This document shows, one piece after another, positions 21,922 through 31,320 of a DNA stretch of 64,000 nucleotides (position 1 is the stretch's first letter; each line of letters begins with the position of its first letter). Below the pieces are notes generated by a model, which was given only the letters and a program-made list of their open reading frames with translations, had not been told where the DNA came from and searched no databases. Source of the DNA: Ichthyophis bannanicus (lineage: Eukaryota > Chordata > Amphibia > Gymnophiona > Ichthyophiidae); the NCBI GenBank assembly GCA_033557465.1, contig CM066039.1, positions 400,787,440 through 400,851,439 on the forward strand, read 5' to 3'. A program made the position numbers and the translations under genes.

Positions 21922-24422
21922 ATGGAGCCTTCTTCCCCTAAGAAGTGCCCTCACTGTGGAGACTTGGTTTTCTTTTTAGACTCCAATGCCTGGTGTCTAA
22001 CCTGTTTGGGCCCTGACCCTTTTTCCCTGGGTCCATGGGGCTTTAGCATTGGGAGAAGACCTTTCTCTTTTTCGGGTATCCCTCAATGCCGTTTTTCCTC
22101 CTCGGGTGAGGTCCTCGGTTTACTCTTCTCTCCAGGATCAGGTAACCCACAAACAGTCTGTTAAGAGCAGCCGATTCTTGAAGGGCAAGTCTCATGCCCA
22201 GCATGATGACGGCTCCAGCCTTGCCCTGAAGACCCCATTGGCAATAAGACCCCGGCGGGAGTCTTCGGGCTCCAAAGCATTTACGGGGTTTCAGGTTGTT
22301 CCTGGGGTTCACTCCTCACAGAACATACCTGAGCCATGCTCGGGGATGGTATCCGCTTCGGGCGGTACCGATTCCCCGGCATCGGCACCGGTGTCGAGTG
22401 CTCCACTCCTCACCAAGGATCGTCAGCTGGTGTCCTCGGTGCCTTCGGGGCCGATCGATTCGACCCAGACTGGCTTTCCTGCATCCCAGCCATGCGCGGG
22501 GTTGGTACCGGCTTTGAGCGGTACCGCTCCCCCGGCATCGGCTCCGATGTCGAGTGCTCCACTCTCCACCAGGGATTGCGGTCTGGCTTCGAGCGGTACC
22601 GCTTCCCCGGCATCGGCACTGGTGTCGAGTGCTCCACTCTTCTCCAGGGCTCGTCGTCTGGTATCCTCGGTACCTTCGGGACCGATCGACCCGACCCAGA
22701 CTGGTTTTCCTGCTTCCCAGCCATGCACGGGGTTGGTACCGGCTTCGAGCGGTGCCGATCCCCCGGCATCGGCACCGGTGTCGAGTGCTCCGCTCCTCAC
22801 CAGGGATCGTTGTCTGGAGTCCTCGGTGCCTTCGGGGCCGCTCGATACGACCCGGTCTAGCTTTCCTGTATCCCAGCCAACCGCGGGGTCGATACCGGCG
22901 TCGAGCGGTAACTCGGCATCGGTGTCGAGTGTTCCACTCTTCACCGGGGATCGTCATCTGGTGTCCTGGGCGCCATGCTTATTGGGGTACCGGCTTCGTG
23001 CGGTGCCGATACCCCAATATCGGCGCCGGTGTCGGGTATTCCTCTTTTCACGGGCGTCATCCTTGGACGTCCTCGGTGCCTTCGGTGCCGATAGATACGG
23101 TTCCGATTGACCTTCATGTGGCAGCTTCGCCGATTCCACCATCGACGCTCGTCTCGATGCCCAGTCTGGAATCCATATCCAGTCTAGATGACTTGATTCC
23201 GACGCGTTTCGGAGCCGATCCTTGTCGCCTCCGACTACGCAGTATCGGGGATAATCACCGAAGCTCTCTGGTTACCTCGGTGCCGCTTCGGCAACCTCCG
23301 ATGCCTGCTACGAGGGCATTACCGTCCCTGATGCCAGTACCGGCATCGATGTCGTTTCCTGCAGTTCCATCGGTGCCATCGATCTTTTCCATGCCTAGCT
23401 TGGAATCGATACCGGGAACAGACGATGCAGTAGTAACTGCCTCGAATCAGAACTGTCAGTATCGTTCTCCATCTAGCAGGATTCCTTTTATGCACCAGTC
23501 CAGTAGGTCTGCTCATTCAACCTCAGCCTACCCAGGAATAGTTCCTCTGGGAGATCCTTCTTTTCAGGAATTTCTCCTTGATATGGCAACCTTTCTTGCC
23601 ATCCCTATTCCTGGTCCTACTCTTGGCCAAGATCCTGCAGAAAAGGAAACCATAATGCTTCCTTTGCATCAGTCTTTGCAGGACCTTCTTCTGAGGATTT
23701 GGGAATCACCTTTAAAGGTTCCTGCGCCTTCTACAGCCATGAATGTTCTGTATCAGGTGCCTCCCTCTCCGGGGTTTCAGAAAAAACAACTTCCGCATCA
23801 TTCCATTGTAGTGGAATCAGCAATGAGGAAGGTCAGAAGTAAGAAGAAGCATTCTTCTTTCCCACCAGGTCGTGCATCTAAAGCACTTGATGCCTTTGGA
23901 CGTCAGACCTTCCAAACTTCTATGTTGGCTTCAGGAATTATTTCATATATTTTTTTTATGAGTCTCACGCTTCAGGAGGTCACAGAGAGGTTGTCTCTTT
24001 TGTCTCCCTTTTTGTCGGAACCTAAGGCCTCTGACTATTCCTTGCTTATTAATCATAGCAGGAATATCTCTTGGTTTCTTTCCCGGGCTTCTCTAGACTC
24101 TTTTGAGTCTGTTAGCAGATCCTCTGCTATTGCCATTGGAGCGCGCAGTACAGCGTGGCTGCAGGCTTCAGACTTGAGCAGATGGGCACAACACACACTG
24201 GGTAATTCTCCTTGTACTGGAGAGAATCTCTTCAATAAAGAGGCTTTACGTCAGGTTGCTCATTGCTCCACTGACTTCCCTGGTTCTGGAAACCATCCTA
24301 AGCCTTCTTTTTCCCCAGGACGTAGGCAATGTCCTACCAAACCGTCTATCCCGAAGAAGAGAAAGTTTCATCCTTCTACCCATCCCTCCCGGTGTACCCA
24401 AGCAAGGGACATCTCATCCTAG
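21922..24422 (+). pseudogene. DIRS copy E gag, enlarged
   Basis: ATG at 21922 opens MEPSSPKKCPHCGD. The finger CPHC...CLTC is present but the last Cys pair of the copy B finger is not. Frame shifts near 22060 and 23050 divide it. The middle (22340-22990) is a Ser/Ala/Pro tandem repeat. The core returns with FQEFLLDMA (about 23565), LLLRIWESPL (about 23690), GFQKKQLPHHS and ARSTAWLQASDLSRWAQ (about 24148-24190), then a Lys-rich tail. It ends at TAG 24420-24422. At about 830 codons it is longer than copy B Gag because of the repeat. Confidence 0.83.
22340..22990 (+). repeat. Tandem repeat inside copy E gag
   Basis: Units of about 156 bp (52 codons) and a shorter 75-bp unit, each containing GCATCGGCACCGGTGTCGAG or a close variant and encoding PASAPVSSAPL..VPSGPID.TQTGFPASQP. 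About four units. CpG-rich, unlike most of the window. Because the unit is a multiple of three it keeps frame. Confidence 0.85.
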
Positions 24423-25007
24423 TCTGAAGTCTCCAGACTCTACCCAGTAACCAGCACCCATAGGTTCTTGTATATTGCACTCTACAGTTAACTTCTCCTC
24501 AGCGGAAGTTTATTCTTCAAACTCTACGCTGGTTTTTTTCTTTTCCAGTATGCTGTGCTCTTGGGGTATTTTTGTCCATGGGTTACTGAATTTTCCCATT
24601 CTACTACAACGAAGGGAGGTTGCAACTATCCCATGATAGTTCTGCCCCATAAGGACATTATTTCCCTCAGCTGACCTTCCATTGGGTAAGCCACTTTCCG
24701 ACCCCCCTCTCTTCCAGGGTCTCCCCTGCTTGAGTTGGTGCCATACTGGAACACAGTGTAGACTGTTTTCCCTCAAGGCGTGCTCTGAACATCTCATCAG
24801 ACAGGAACGGAAATCTTCTCCGCTGCCTTTGTCTGTTTTCTCTCTGTTTTCGTGCAGGAGAATCCCCTCTGGTTTGGTTCAGTTGCTGTATGTGCAGGAG
24901 TTCCAGGGTTTACCTTAGTGCTCATTGCAAGCTACTTGAAACTAGCTTGCTTAATACTCTTCGCTGCAGCTTATCTTCTTCTAGCCATATCTTTTCCTAG
25001 GTTATGG
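24423..25007. other. Copy E interior, non-coding (left part)
   Basis: Pyrimidine-rich sequence with no long frame and no DIRS pol homology that I can see, where RT should begin. Unexplained. Confidence 0.6.
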
Positions 25008-25021
25008 CAACACACCTGACC

Positions 25022-26145
25022 TTAGTAAAAACCAAAACACCTTCACCCTGAGTATAAATTGAACCTAAAAACCCCAAAACTCAGTGAAAGAAACCAGAAA
25101 ATATATTTGAAATCTTTTTGTTGGAATGGCCAGCCAAGTAGAAAGGGAAATCACCCTCTACCGCTGTGGCCCGTCCTTTTTAATCATTTTGTTAAACATT
25201 TAAAACAGCTCTTCAAAAAATGGCTGGTACTTAGCTTTAACAGCATAGGCTATATACAGCAGGTCCGATTCTTCGACGTGCCACGTTTCGGGGGTATATC
25301 CATAAACCCCCTGCTTCAGGTCAAACCGCTGTCAGCAGAAGCATAAGCCTTAAACAATGCTAAAACAACTGGTTTTTATAACCCAGGCGCTGTCATTTAG
25401 CCGAGCGCGTTTCTCAGGTGTGGTGTATAAAGGAACCAATCAGAACAGAGAGAAGAGACCACCAATCAGGTAACTGCTCTTTATCTGAGAAGTCAAAAAA
25501 TAGTGTGCCAGTCCAATTGCTGGTTTAATCCTTCAGGTTGTACAGAATGTAGCCGAAAAATCCATTTTTGCTCCAAATTCTGCAGGGATTGAACCCTATC
25601 ACCTCCCCTAGGATTAGGGGGTACATGATCCAAGATCCACCAAAAAAGATCTTCAAATGCGTGCGATCGATCTAAGCAATGTTGAACCAATGGTGCAGCT
25701 AGCTGCTGTGTACGTAGACGAGAGGCATGTTCACCCAAACGCAGCTTACAAGATCTTGAAGTCCTACCGACATATGGTAGTTGACAGGGACATATAATTA
25801 AGTAGATTACATAATCAGTAGTGCAGTCTGTATGCCATCGGGTGTAGTAACTTTTATTTGTCCGGTTGTCTATCCACGTCAAACCAGAGATGGTGTTAGG
25901 ACAAAAAGAACAGGTTCCACATGGAAAATGTCCGGCATTCTCATGTCTCAAAAATGGTCTATCTTGAGGTGCAGTGGTCTTCATCAAAATATCACGTAAA
26001 TTAGATTTACGAGAGTAGGCAATTTGAAGCGGCTTACGAAAACACGAATGAATGTCCTAACACCATCTCTGGTTTAAATGTTTAACAAAACGATTAAAAA
26101 GGACGGGCCACAGCGGTAGAGGGTGATTTCCCTTTCTACTTGGCT
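25022..26145 (-). mobile_element. Penelope-like element fragment (PLE-1)
   Basis: Minus-strand element of 1.12 kb with a 14-bp target duplication AACACACCTGACCT (25008-25021 and 26146-26159). It encodes only the GIY-YIG endonuclease end. About 74 bp at its two sides (25131-25205 and 26072-26145) are inverted copies, with a roughly 110-bp extension outside the left arm. Inverted flanking repeats with a one-sided extension are known from Penelope elements. Confidence 0.88.
25493..25987 (-). CDS. PLE-1 GIY-YIG endonuclease fragment, open
   Basis: A 164-residue open frame with a Cys-rich lead (FPCGTCSFCPN), the GIY-YIG core as IYLIICPCQLPYVGRT with an inserted CPC, and the conserved RxxEH-type helix as RLGEHASRL, then HCLDRSH and GGDRVQSL-LEQKWIF. 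The nuclease nicks target DNA for target-primed reverse transcription. The RT that normally precedes it is absent, so this is the C-terminal part of a truncated element although the frame is clean. The listed ATG is internal to the original protein. Confidence 0.85.
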   Translation of the reverse strand: MMKTTAPQDRPFLRHENAGHFPCGTCSFCPNTISGLTWIDNRTNKSYYTRWHTDCTTDYVIYLIICPCQLPYVGRTSRSCKLRLGEHASRLRTQQLAAPLVQHCLDRSHAFEDLFWWILDHVPPNPRGGDRVQSLQNLEQKWIFRLHSVQPEGLNQQLDWHTIF

Positions 26146-26159
26146 AACACACCTGACCT

Positions 26160-27590
26160 GTCAGTTTTATCTATAATTCTCCTGCACAATGCTCTCTGCA
26201 ATCCTCAGAGCAGCTTTCTGCTATGGGCCCTTGCTACAGAGCATTGAACTCTGTCTCTGAGGGACTTTCATATCCAGCGGACAAGTTTTTTTCTACATGT
26301 GTCCACGGAATTTCCAATCTGACCGGAATATACTCCTGTTCCTTCCAGCTTGGCATTATGCTTTCTACTCCGCTTGGACAACACATACTCTTTTACCGTA
26401 CGTGATACCCCTGAACCCCTTGGCTGGGTCACTTTGGTATCTTCGTCTCTGCGTTCTTCTTGTCCTTCGGACATATCAGAGTCCTAGGGTACTGCTGCAG
26501 TACTCTTACCAGACTGCTGTTATCCTCTGGTTTTCACACAACCATGCTGGTTCTTCCACTGACCTACAGAAATAGCTCCTCTATATTTTTTCAGGTGGGT
26601 TTCACCCCCTGTTATGGGATGGATTTTTCCCATCACATCCCCATGTGAATGTTTCTGTGGCTCAGCTGCGGGCATGCATTCTTAAAATTGTTTTCCTGTG
26701 CATACATGGTTTTATACCCTGGGTGGGCATCAGCCATCCCGCCTCTATCTGTACATATATCTATCTGCATTTCTATATGTAGATTTATATGTATCACACT
26801 TGTCTAGACATATATCTTCTCATACGTATAGATAAGTATATATATAAGGAAAGACATACATATATATCTATATCTATATCTAGGTATGCGCATATTGGGA
26901 GATGTCCATAGCGCTCTATGCCTAACCTATCTCCCTGACTGTCGGTGCTTAGGTTTTTATATTTCTTATGGGGTCCTGACAGTCAACTTGCCTATTATAA
27001 TACGGCTCAGTAACTGGGACTGGTTATGCTAACAATTACTGCTGTGACGTCAACAGCTTCTATTTTTGTTATACATTTCTTTTCTATGCAGTCTCAAACT
27101 TCAATGTCTTCCTATCTCCTACCAGCTAGGAAAAACAGTGCACATTTTCAGTATTCCTGCGTACACTTCTGTTCTCCTTGGGAATAGGCGCTTTTTTCCA
27201 TACCCTCTCTTCCCCTCCGGACTGGGCTACTTTCCAGTTCGGTCAGTTTTCTTTTGTTAGTCCTCAATGTTTATGACTCTGTATCTACCAGAGTTCTCAG
27301 CTTTTCCCATAAAGCTTTTCATTGGAGGCCTGCCGATCTCCTCCTGCCCCGGTTGACACCTGGGTCACCTGCCCATTCCAGATTGGAACTTCTTCCTCAC
27401 TGCAGTGGAGTTACCTTGAAGATTCCGCTACTGCATCTCCTGTCTACTTTCTACAATCCAGTAGGTAAGCTCTATATTGTGCTAGTTCATTAAATATCTA
27501 CTGATATTTGACATACATTCTAAAGACTCTTTTTCCCTGTAGTCTTTAGATTCGCTGTTCCTCTACAGCTCTGCTCTATTCAACTCCTAC
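26160..27590. other. Copy E interior, non-coding (right part)
   Basis: T/C-rich sequence without a convincing frame. 26740-26890 is an irregular TATA/CATATATCT microsatellite. Near 27575 the text rejoins the DIRS 3' leader seen after the recombinase stop in copy B (CAACTCCTACCC). No known element is recognised in the rest. Confidence 0.6.
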
Positions 27591-27679
27591 CCTCCATCCC
27601 CCAGGGGATGCTGGAGATCCAGGTTTGGGAAATGCTGTCCTGTCCCAGGGACACGCATTTTATGGGATCTCCCCTGGCA

Positions 27680-28068
27680 CCCACAGCTAGGGAGTCCCCA
27701 TATGTGAAGACTCATTCCTGCTTGTTCCTGGAGATAGCATAATTACTCACCTGTGATCACAGGTGATCTCCTGGAACCGCAGGAATAAGTCTTCACAACC
27801 CACCCACCTTCCCTAGGAGTTGTCTTTCTCTCTTTCTCTATTTTTATCTACTTCTCTCCTTCGGTCTCAGCTTTAAACTCAACTGAAGAGAGGGAGGTAG
27901 ATAGGCGGGAAGGCAGTGTGCATGTATGGATGCACGCTCCCAAAAGCGTTCCTATTTGACGCTGGGGAGCGTTCCCGAGTGGGCTCCATCAGTACTGATG
28001 ATACCCATATGTGAAGACTTATTCCTGCTGTTCCCGGAGATCACCTGTTATAGGTGAGTAACTACGCT
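27680..28068 (+). repeat. DIRS copy E ICR and right ITR
   Basis: ICR at about 27685-27800 (CATATGTGAAGACTCATTCC to GGAGATAG, then ATAATTACTCACCTGTGATC). Right ITR at about 27900-28068, ending ATCACCTGTTATAGG / TGAGTAACTACGC. The ICR contains the 16-bp palindrome ACCTGTGATCACAGGT. Confidence 0.85.
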
Positions 28069-28424
28069 TGACCTTCAGAGAACTAAGCAACATAGAAAGG
28101 CTTCACACCTTTTTGTTGCCTTTGATTCCATTCACCTGGGTTTACAAGTTTCCAAAAGAACACTCTCCAAGTGAATTTCAGATTGCATATCCTTTACCTA
28201 TGAGAGTAAGGGACTTTCTCTTGAAGGTCATGTCATAGCTCACAACATGAGCGCAATGGCTGCCTCTATCGCCAACCTTTGCTCGGTGTCAATTGACGAC
28301 ATCTGCAAAGGCAGCCACTTGGTCCTCTGTCCACACTTTTGCAGCCCATTACTGCTTACACAAGGACTCCTGTCGGGATGCCTCATTTGGCCAGGCTGTT
28401 CTCCAGCAGCTCTTTCAGACTTAG
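28069..28424 (+). pseudogene. DIRS copy D recombinase C-terminus
   Basis: Resumes copy D with a segment equivalent to HRKSSQLFVAFDPSHL, frameshifted. The HxxR box is AHNMSAM (28238-28258), so the catalytic Arg is Ser. A frameshift near 28310 precedes TWSSVHTFAAHYCL with the tyrosine. It stops near 28424. Inactive. Confidence 0.82.
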
Positions 28425-28544
28425 AACAACTCCTAACCCCCCCCCCTCCCCAGGTTTTGATACCAGAGATCCTTGGGAGGAAGCATAACCCACCTCCAGC
28501 TTGGGTTTTGCTGCTTTCTGGGGTCATCTCCCTGGCATCTCTAA

Positions 28545-28917
28545 GCTTGGGAGTCCCATATGTGAAGACTACATTCCTGCTTGTTCCTGGAAATAGTGTA
28601 GTTACTCACCTGTAACAGGTGATCTCTGGGAACAGCAGGAATTGAGTCTTCACAACCCACCCACCTCCCCTAGGAGTTGTATCTCTCTCACTCCCTTTTT
28701 CTTTCCTTCTCTCCTTTTGTCTCAGCTACAAACCCAACTGAAGAGGAAGAGTTGGGAAGGCAGCAGCGCAGGCGCAGTGGGATGCTCCCAAAAGCTTTCC
28801 TATAGGACGCTGGGGAGTGTTCCTACGCTGACTCTGTCGGTGTTGACAATACCCTTATGTAAAGACTCAATTCCTGCTGTTCCCAGAGATCACCTGTTAC
28901 GGGTGAGTAACTACGCT
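28545..28917 (+). repeat. DIRS copy D ICR and right ITR
   Basis: ICR at about 28550-28665 with GTGAAGACTACATTCCTGCT and TAGTTACTCACCTGTAACAG. Right ITR at about 28740-28917, ending ATCACCTGTTACGGGTGAGT and AACTACGC. Confidence 0.85.
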
Positions 28918-29589
28918 TTGTTTTAAAAACATCTAAGTAGTACAAAATAGAACTGCTTGACCAAATAACTAGACCTTAAGCTGTTTTTGACTATAAAAAT
29001 AATTGTTCCACATGGATATCCAACGGCACCCAATTCCACAGTTTGATTTGCAAATGCCAAAGCTCTCTGCTGGGTAGTCTCCAATCTTATCCCAGCTGGG
29101 AGCAGCAGATATACTCGTTGAGCTGGACAAAGTGATCTAACAGGCATGAAAACTCGTGTTTTTTCTCAAGTAGTTTGGGCCAATTATAATTGAAAACATT
29201 ACTTATCCAGAACAAGATGTTAAAATCAACTTGGTATAGTACTGGCAATCAGTGAGGATGGCATAACAAAGGAATAATTTTTTTGCTTAACAGCCACTAC
29301 ACTGGGTATTCTGTATATGCTGTAAGTGCTTTATCTGTTTCTCAAATACTCTCCCATATAAGCTATTGCAATAATGCCATAGAGTAATAAGAAACCCATG
29401 GCTTAGCCTGTTTAATACCTGCTCTGGCATAAAAGTCTGAATTCTAGGTAATTGTAAGGCCATAAAGGAAGCGTTGATGCCTCCAGTGAGATATTTATAT
29501 TTAACAGGACCCCACGCTCTTAACCACTCTGCTGCTTTGTAGTCTACATCCCTGTAAAATAGGAGAGACCACAGATCTTTCACCTGCTA
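28918..29589 (-). other. Possible L2-like LINE remnant, otherwise unassigned
   Basis: On the minus strand 28930-29060 gives broken text resembling the LWNxxPLDI and C-terminal helix of L2-type LINE proteins. A separate 98-codon frame at 29287-29583 matches nothing I know. Weak evidence only. Confidence 0.3.
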
Positions 29590-29739
29590 TACTAGGAGCC
29601 TCAGACCAGTTAGGTTTTCAGGATGGCCCTAATGAATATGCATATTTGAATGCACTGCCCCCTTTGTGTTCAAATTTATCTCATGCATATTCATTAGGGT
29701 CATCCTGAAGACCTGACTGTTTTGTAGCCCTCCAGGACC
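29590..29739. mobile_element. Palindromic MITE
   Basis: Two arms centred near 29665 share TTTTCAGGATGGCCCTAATG AATATGCAT-type sequence in inverted order (left about 29612-29645, right about 29680-29712), with weaker symmetry out to the ends (CCAGTTAGG versus CCTGACTG). No coding capacity. The right edge abuts the end of DIRS copy F. Superfamily not resolved. Confidence 0.65.
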
Positions 29740-29741
29740 AG

Positions 29742-30130
29742 AAAGAGTAGTTACTCACCTGTAACAGGTGTTCTCCAGGAGCAGCAGGAATCAGTCCTCA
29801 CTTATGGGTGACGTCAGCGCTGACGGAGCCCTCGCAGAGCAATTTTCCCCAGCTTTCGCAGAAAGCCTTTGGGAATTGCAGCACGCATGCGCGGTCCCCT
29901 TTCCGCCCAGGGATGCCATCTTGCTCAGTCTGATGACATAGCGGAAAGACAGCAAAAAATTTGCAAGATATGCAGTAAGAATGACTGCAACTCCAAGGGG
30001 AGGAGGGAGGGTAGTGAGGACTGATTCCTGCTGCTCCTGGAGAACACCTGTTACAGGTGAGTAACTACTTTCTCCAGGACCAAGCAGGAAGTCAGTCCTC
30101 ACTTATGGGACTCCCAAGCTTAAGGCTACC
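29742..30130 (-). repeat. DIRS copy F ICR and right ITR
   Basis: Reading the minus strand: ICR at about 30130-30005 (CATAAGTGAGGACTGACTTC to CCTGGAGAA, then AGTAGTTACTCACC), then the right ITR to 29742 with CACCTGTTACAGGTGAGTAA near its outer edge. Confidence 0.88.
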
Positions 30131-30243
30131 GGAGATCTCAAGCCTAAAGAGCTTCCTGAAAATCAGCAGTACAGAAGGAAGGAATCTTCTCTGAATACGC
30201 ATCCGGCCGGTAGCCAACACCGGGGCCGGAGGGTAGGAGTTGC

Positions 30244-31320
30244 CTAAACCTCAAAGAGATGGTGGAGGACTGCCTGACCGAAAGCACTGTCCCTGCGGGA
30301 CTCCCTTTCCAGGCAGTAGTGAGCCGCAAATGTCTGACCTGAAGACCAAGTAGCGGCCCGGCAGATGTCTGCCAACGGAACAGAGCGGAGGTGAGCCACG
30401 GACGCTGCCTTCGCCCTGACCCGATGAGCCGTGACGCGACTTTCCAAGGAGAGGCTGGCTGCCCCGTAAGTCCAGGCGATACAGTCGGCCACCCAGGTGG
30501 ACAGAGTGCGCTTAGAGACAGGCACCCCCCCAACCGATTGGGATCAAAAGACACGAAAAGCTGAACCGCTTTTCTATGCTCCCGCGTACGGTCAAGGTAG
30601 AAGGACAAGGCTCTTCTACAATCCAGGGTGTGCAGGACAGTCTCAGCTCGGCTGGCATGCGGCCTGGGGAAGAAGGTCGGAAGAACCACCTCTTGATTGA
30701 TGTGAAAGTGGGAGACCACCTTTGGAAGGAACTTAGGGTGGGTCCGCAGGACCACCCTATTCCTGTAGAACCTAGTGTACGGAGGCCCCGACACTAGGGC
30801 CTGCAGCTCACTTGTGCGCCTCGCGGAAGTGAGGGCTACTAAGAAGAGTTTTCCAGGAGAGGAAACGAAGAGGGCAGGTAGCCATGGGTTCAAAAGGCGG
30901 GCAGGTAAGCCTTTGCAGAACCACGTTGAGGTCCCAGTCAGGAGCTGGAGGGCGCAACGGAGGTTTAAGCAGAAGGAGGCCTCTGAGGAAACGCGCCACC
31001 AAGGGGTGCGAAGAGAGAGGCTGGCCTTCAACCGGTGAATGATGTGCAGAGAGAGCACTGAGGTGGACTCTGACAGAATTGGATTTGAGACCTAGATCGG
31101 AGAGGTGAAGCAAATATTGCAGTACCACCGATACTAGACAGGCGAAGGGGTCCTCAGATCGCTGAGAACACCAGACCGAGAAGCGACGCCATTTGAGGGC
31201 GTAAGACTTCCGGGTGGAAGGTCGCCGAGATGCTAGGACGACGGCTTCCACCTCCGGAGGTAGCAGCAGTGGGGCTAGGACTACCCTTTCAGCAGCCAGG
31301 CCATCAGGTGCAGGGCCCTG
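30244..31320 (-). pseudogene. DIRS copy F tyrosine recombinase, two frameshifts
   Basis: N-terminal part SRRPSTRKSYALKWRRFSVW (about 31225). A 2-base loss near 30857 changes frame just before SARRTSELQAL, which keeps the catalytic Arg. A change in a run of seven G near 30527 restores the first frame. AHRVRAK (HxxR, about 30427) and TFAAHYCLE with the Tyr (about 30320) are intact. Stop at 30244-30246. All catalytic residues I can place are present, so two small indels are what stand between this copy and an open recombinase. The G-run one could be an assembly error. Confidence 0.87.

Larger units (their letters stand above)
21555..28068 (+). mobile_element. DIRS copy E: gag-only, pol replaced
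   Basis: Left ITR at 21555 and right end GGTGAGTAACTACGC at 28068. The ICR at 27700 complements the left-ITR variant CAAGCAGGAATGAGTCTTCA exactly, so both ends belong to one element. After gag (to 24422) there is no RT, RNase H or recombinase homology: 24423-27590 is a pyrimidine-rich non-coding stretch apart from a Penelope insertion. It would depend on other DIRS copies for movement. Confidence 0.82.
18749..28917 (+). mobile_element. DIRS retrotransposon copy D, split by copy E
   Basis: Left ITR at 18749, truncated gag, RT-RNase H and the first residues of the recombinase to 21554. Copy E follows, then the recombinase C-terminus (28069-28424), ICR and right ITR to 28917. The pairing is supported by a private variant: the left ITR reads CAGGAATGTAGTCTTCAC and the ICR at 28560 contains its exact complement GTGAAGACTACATTCCTG. 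About 640 bp of central recombinase sequence is missing at the split. Confidence 0.88.

Noticed and set aside
22316..22957. 213-residue Arg-rich frame on the minus strand
   Set aside because: Shadow of the CpG-rich tandem repeat in copy E gag; the repeat unit is a multiple of three, so several frames stay open.
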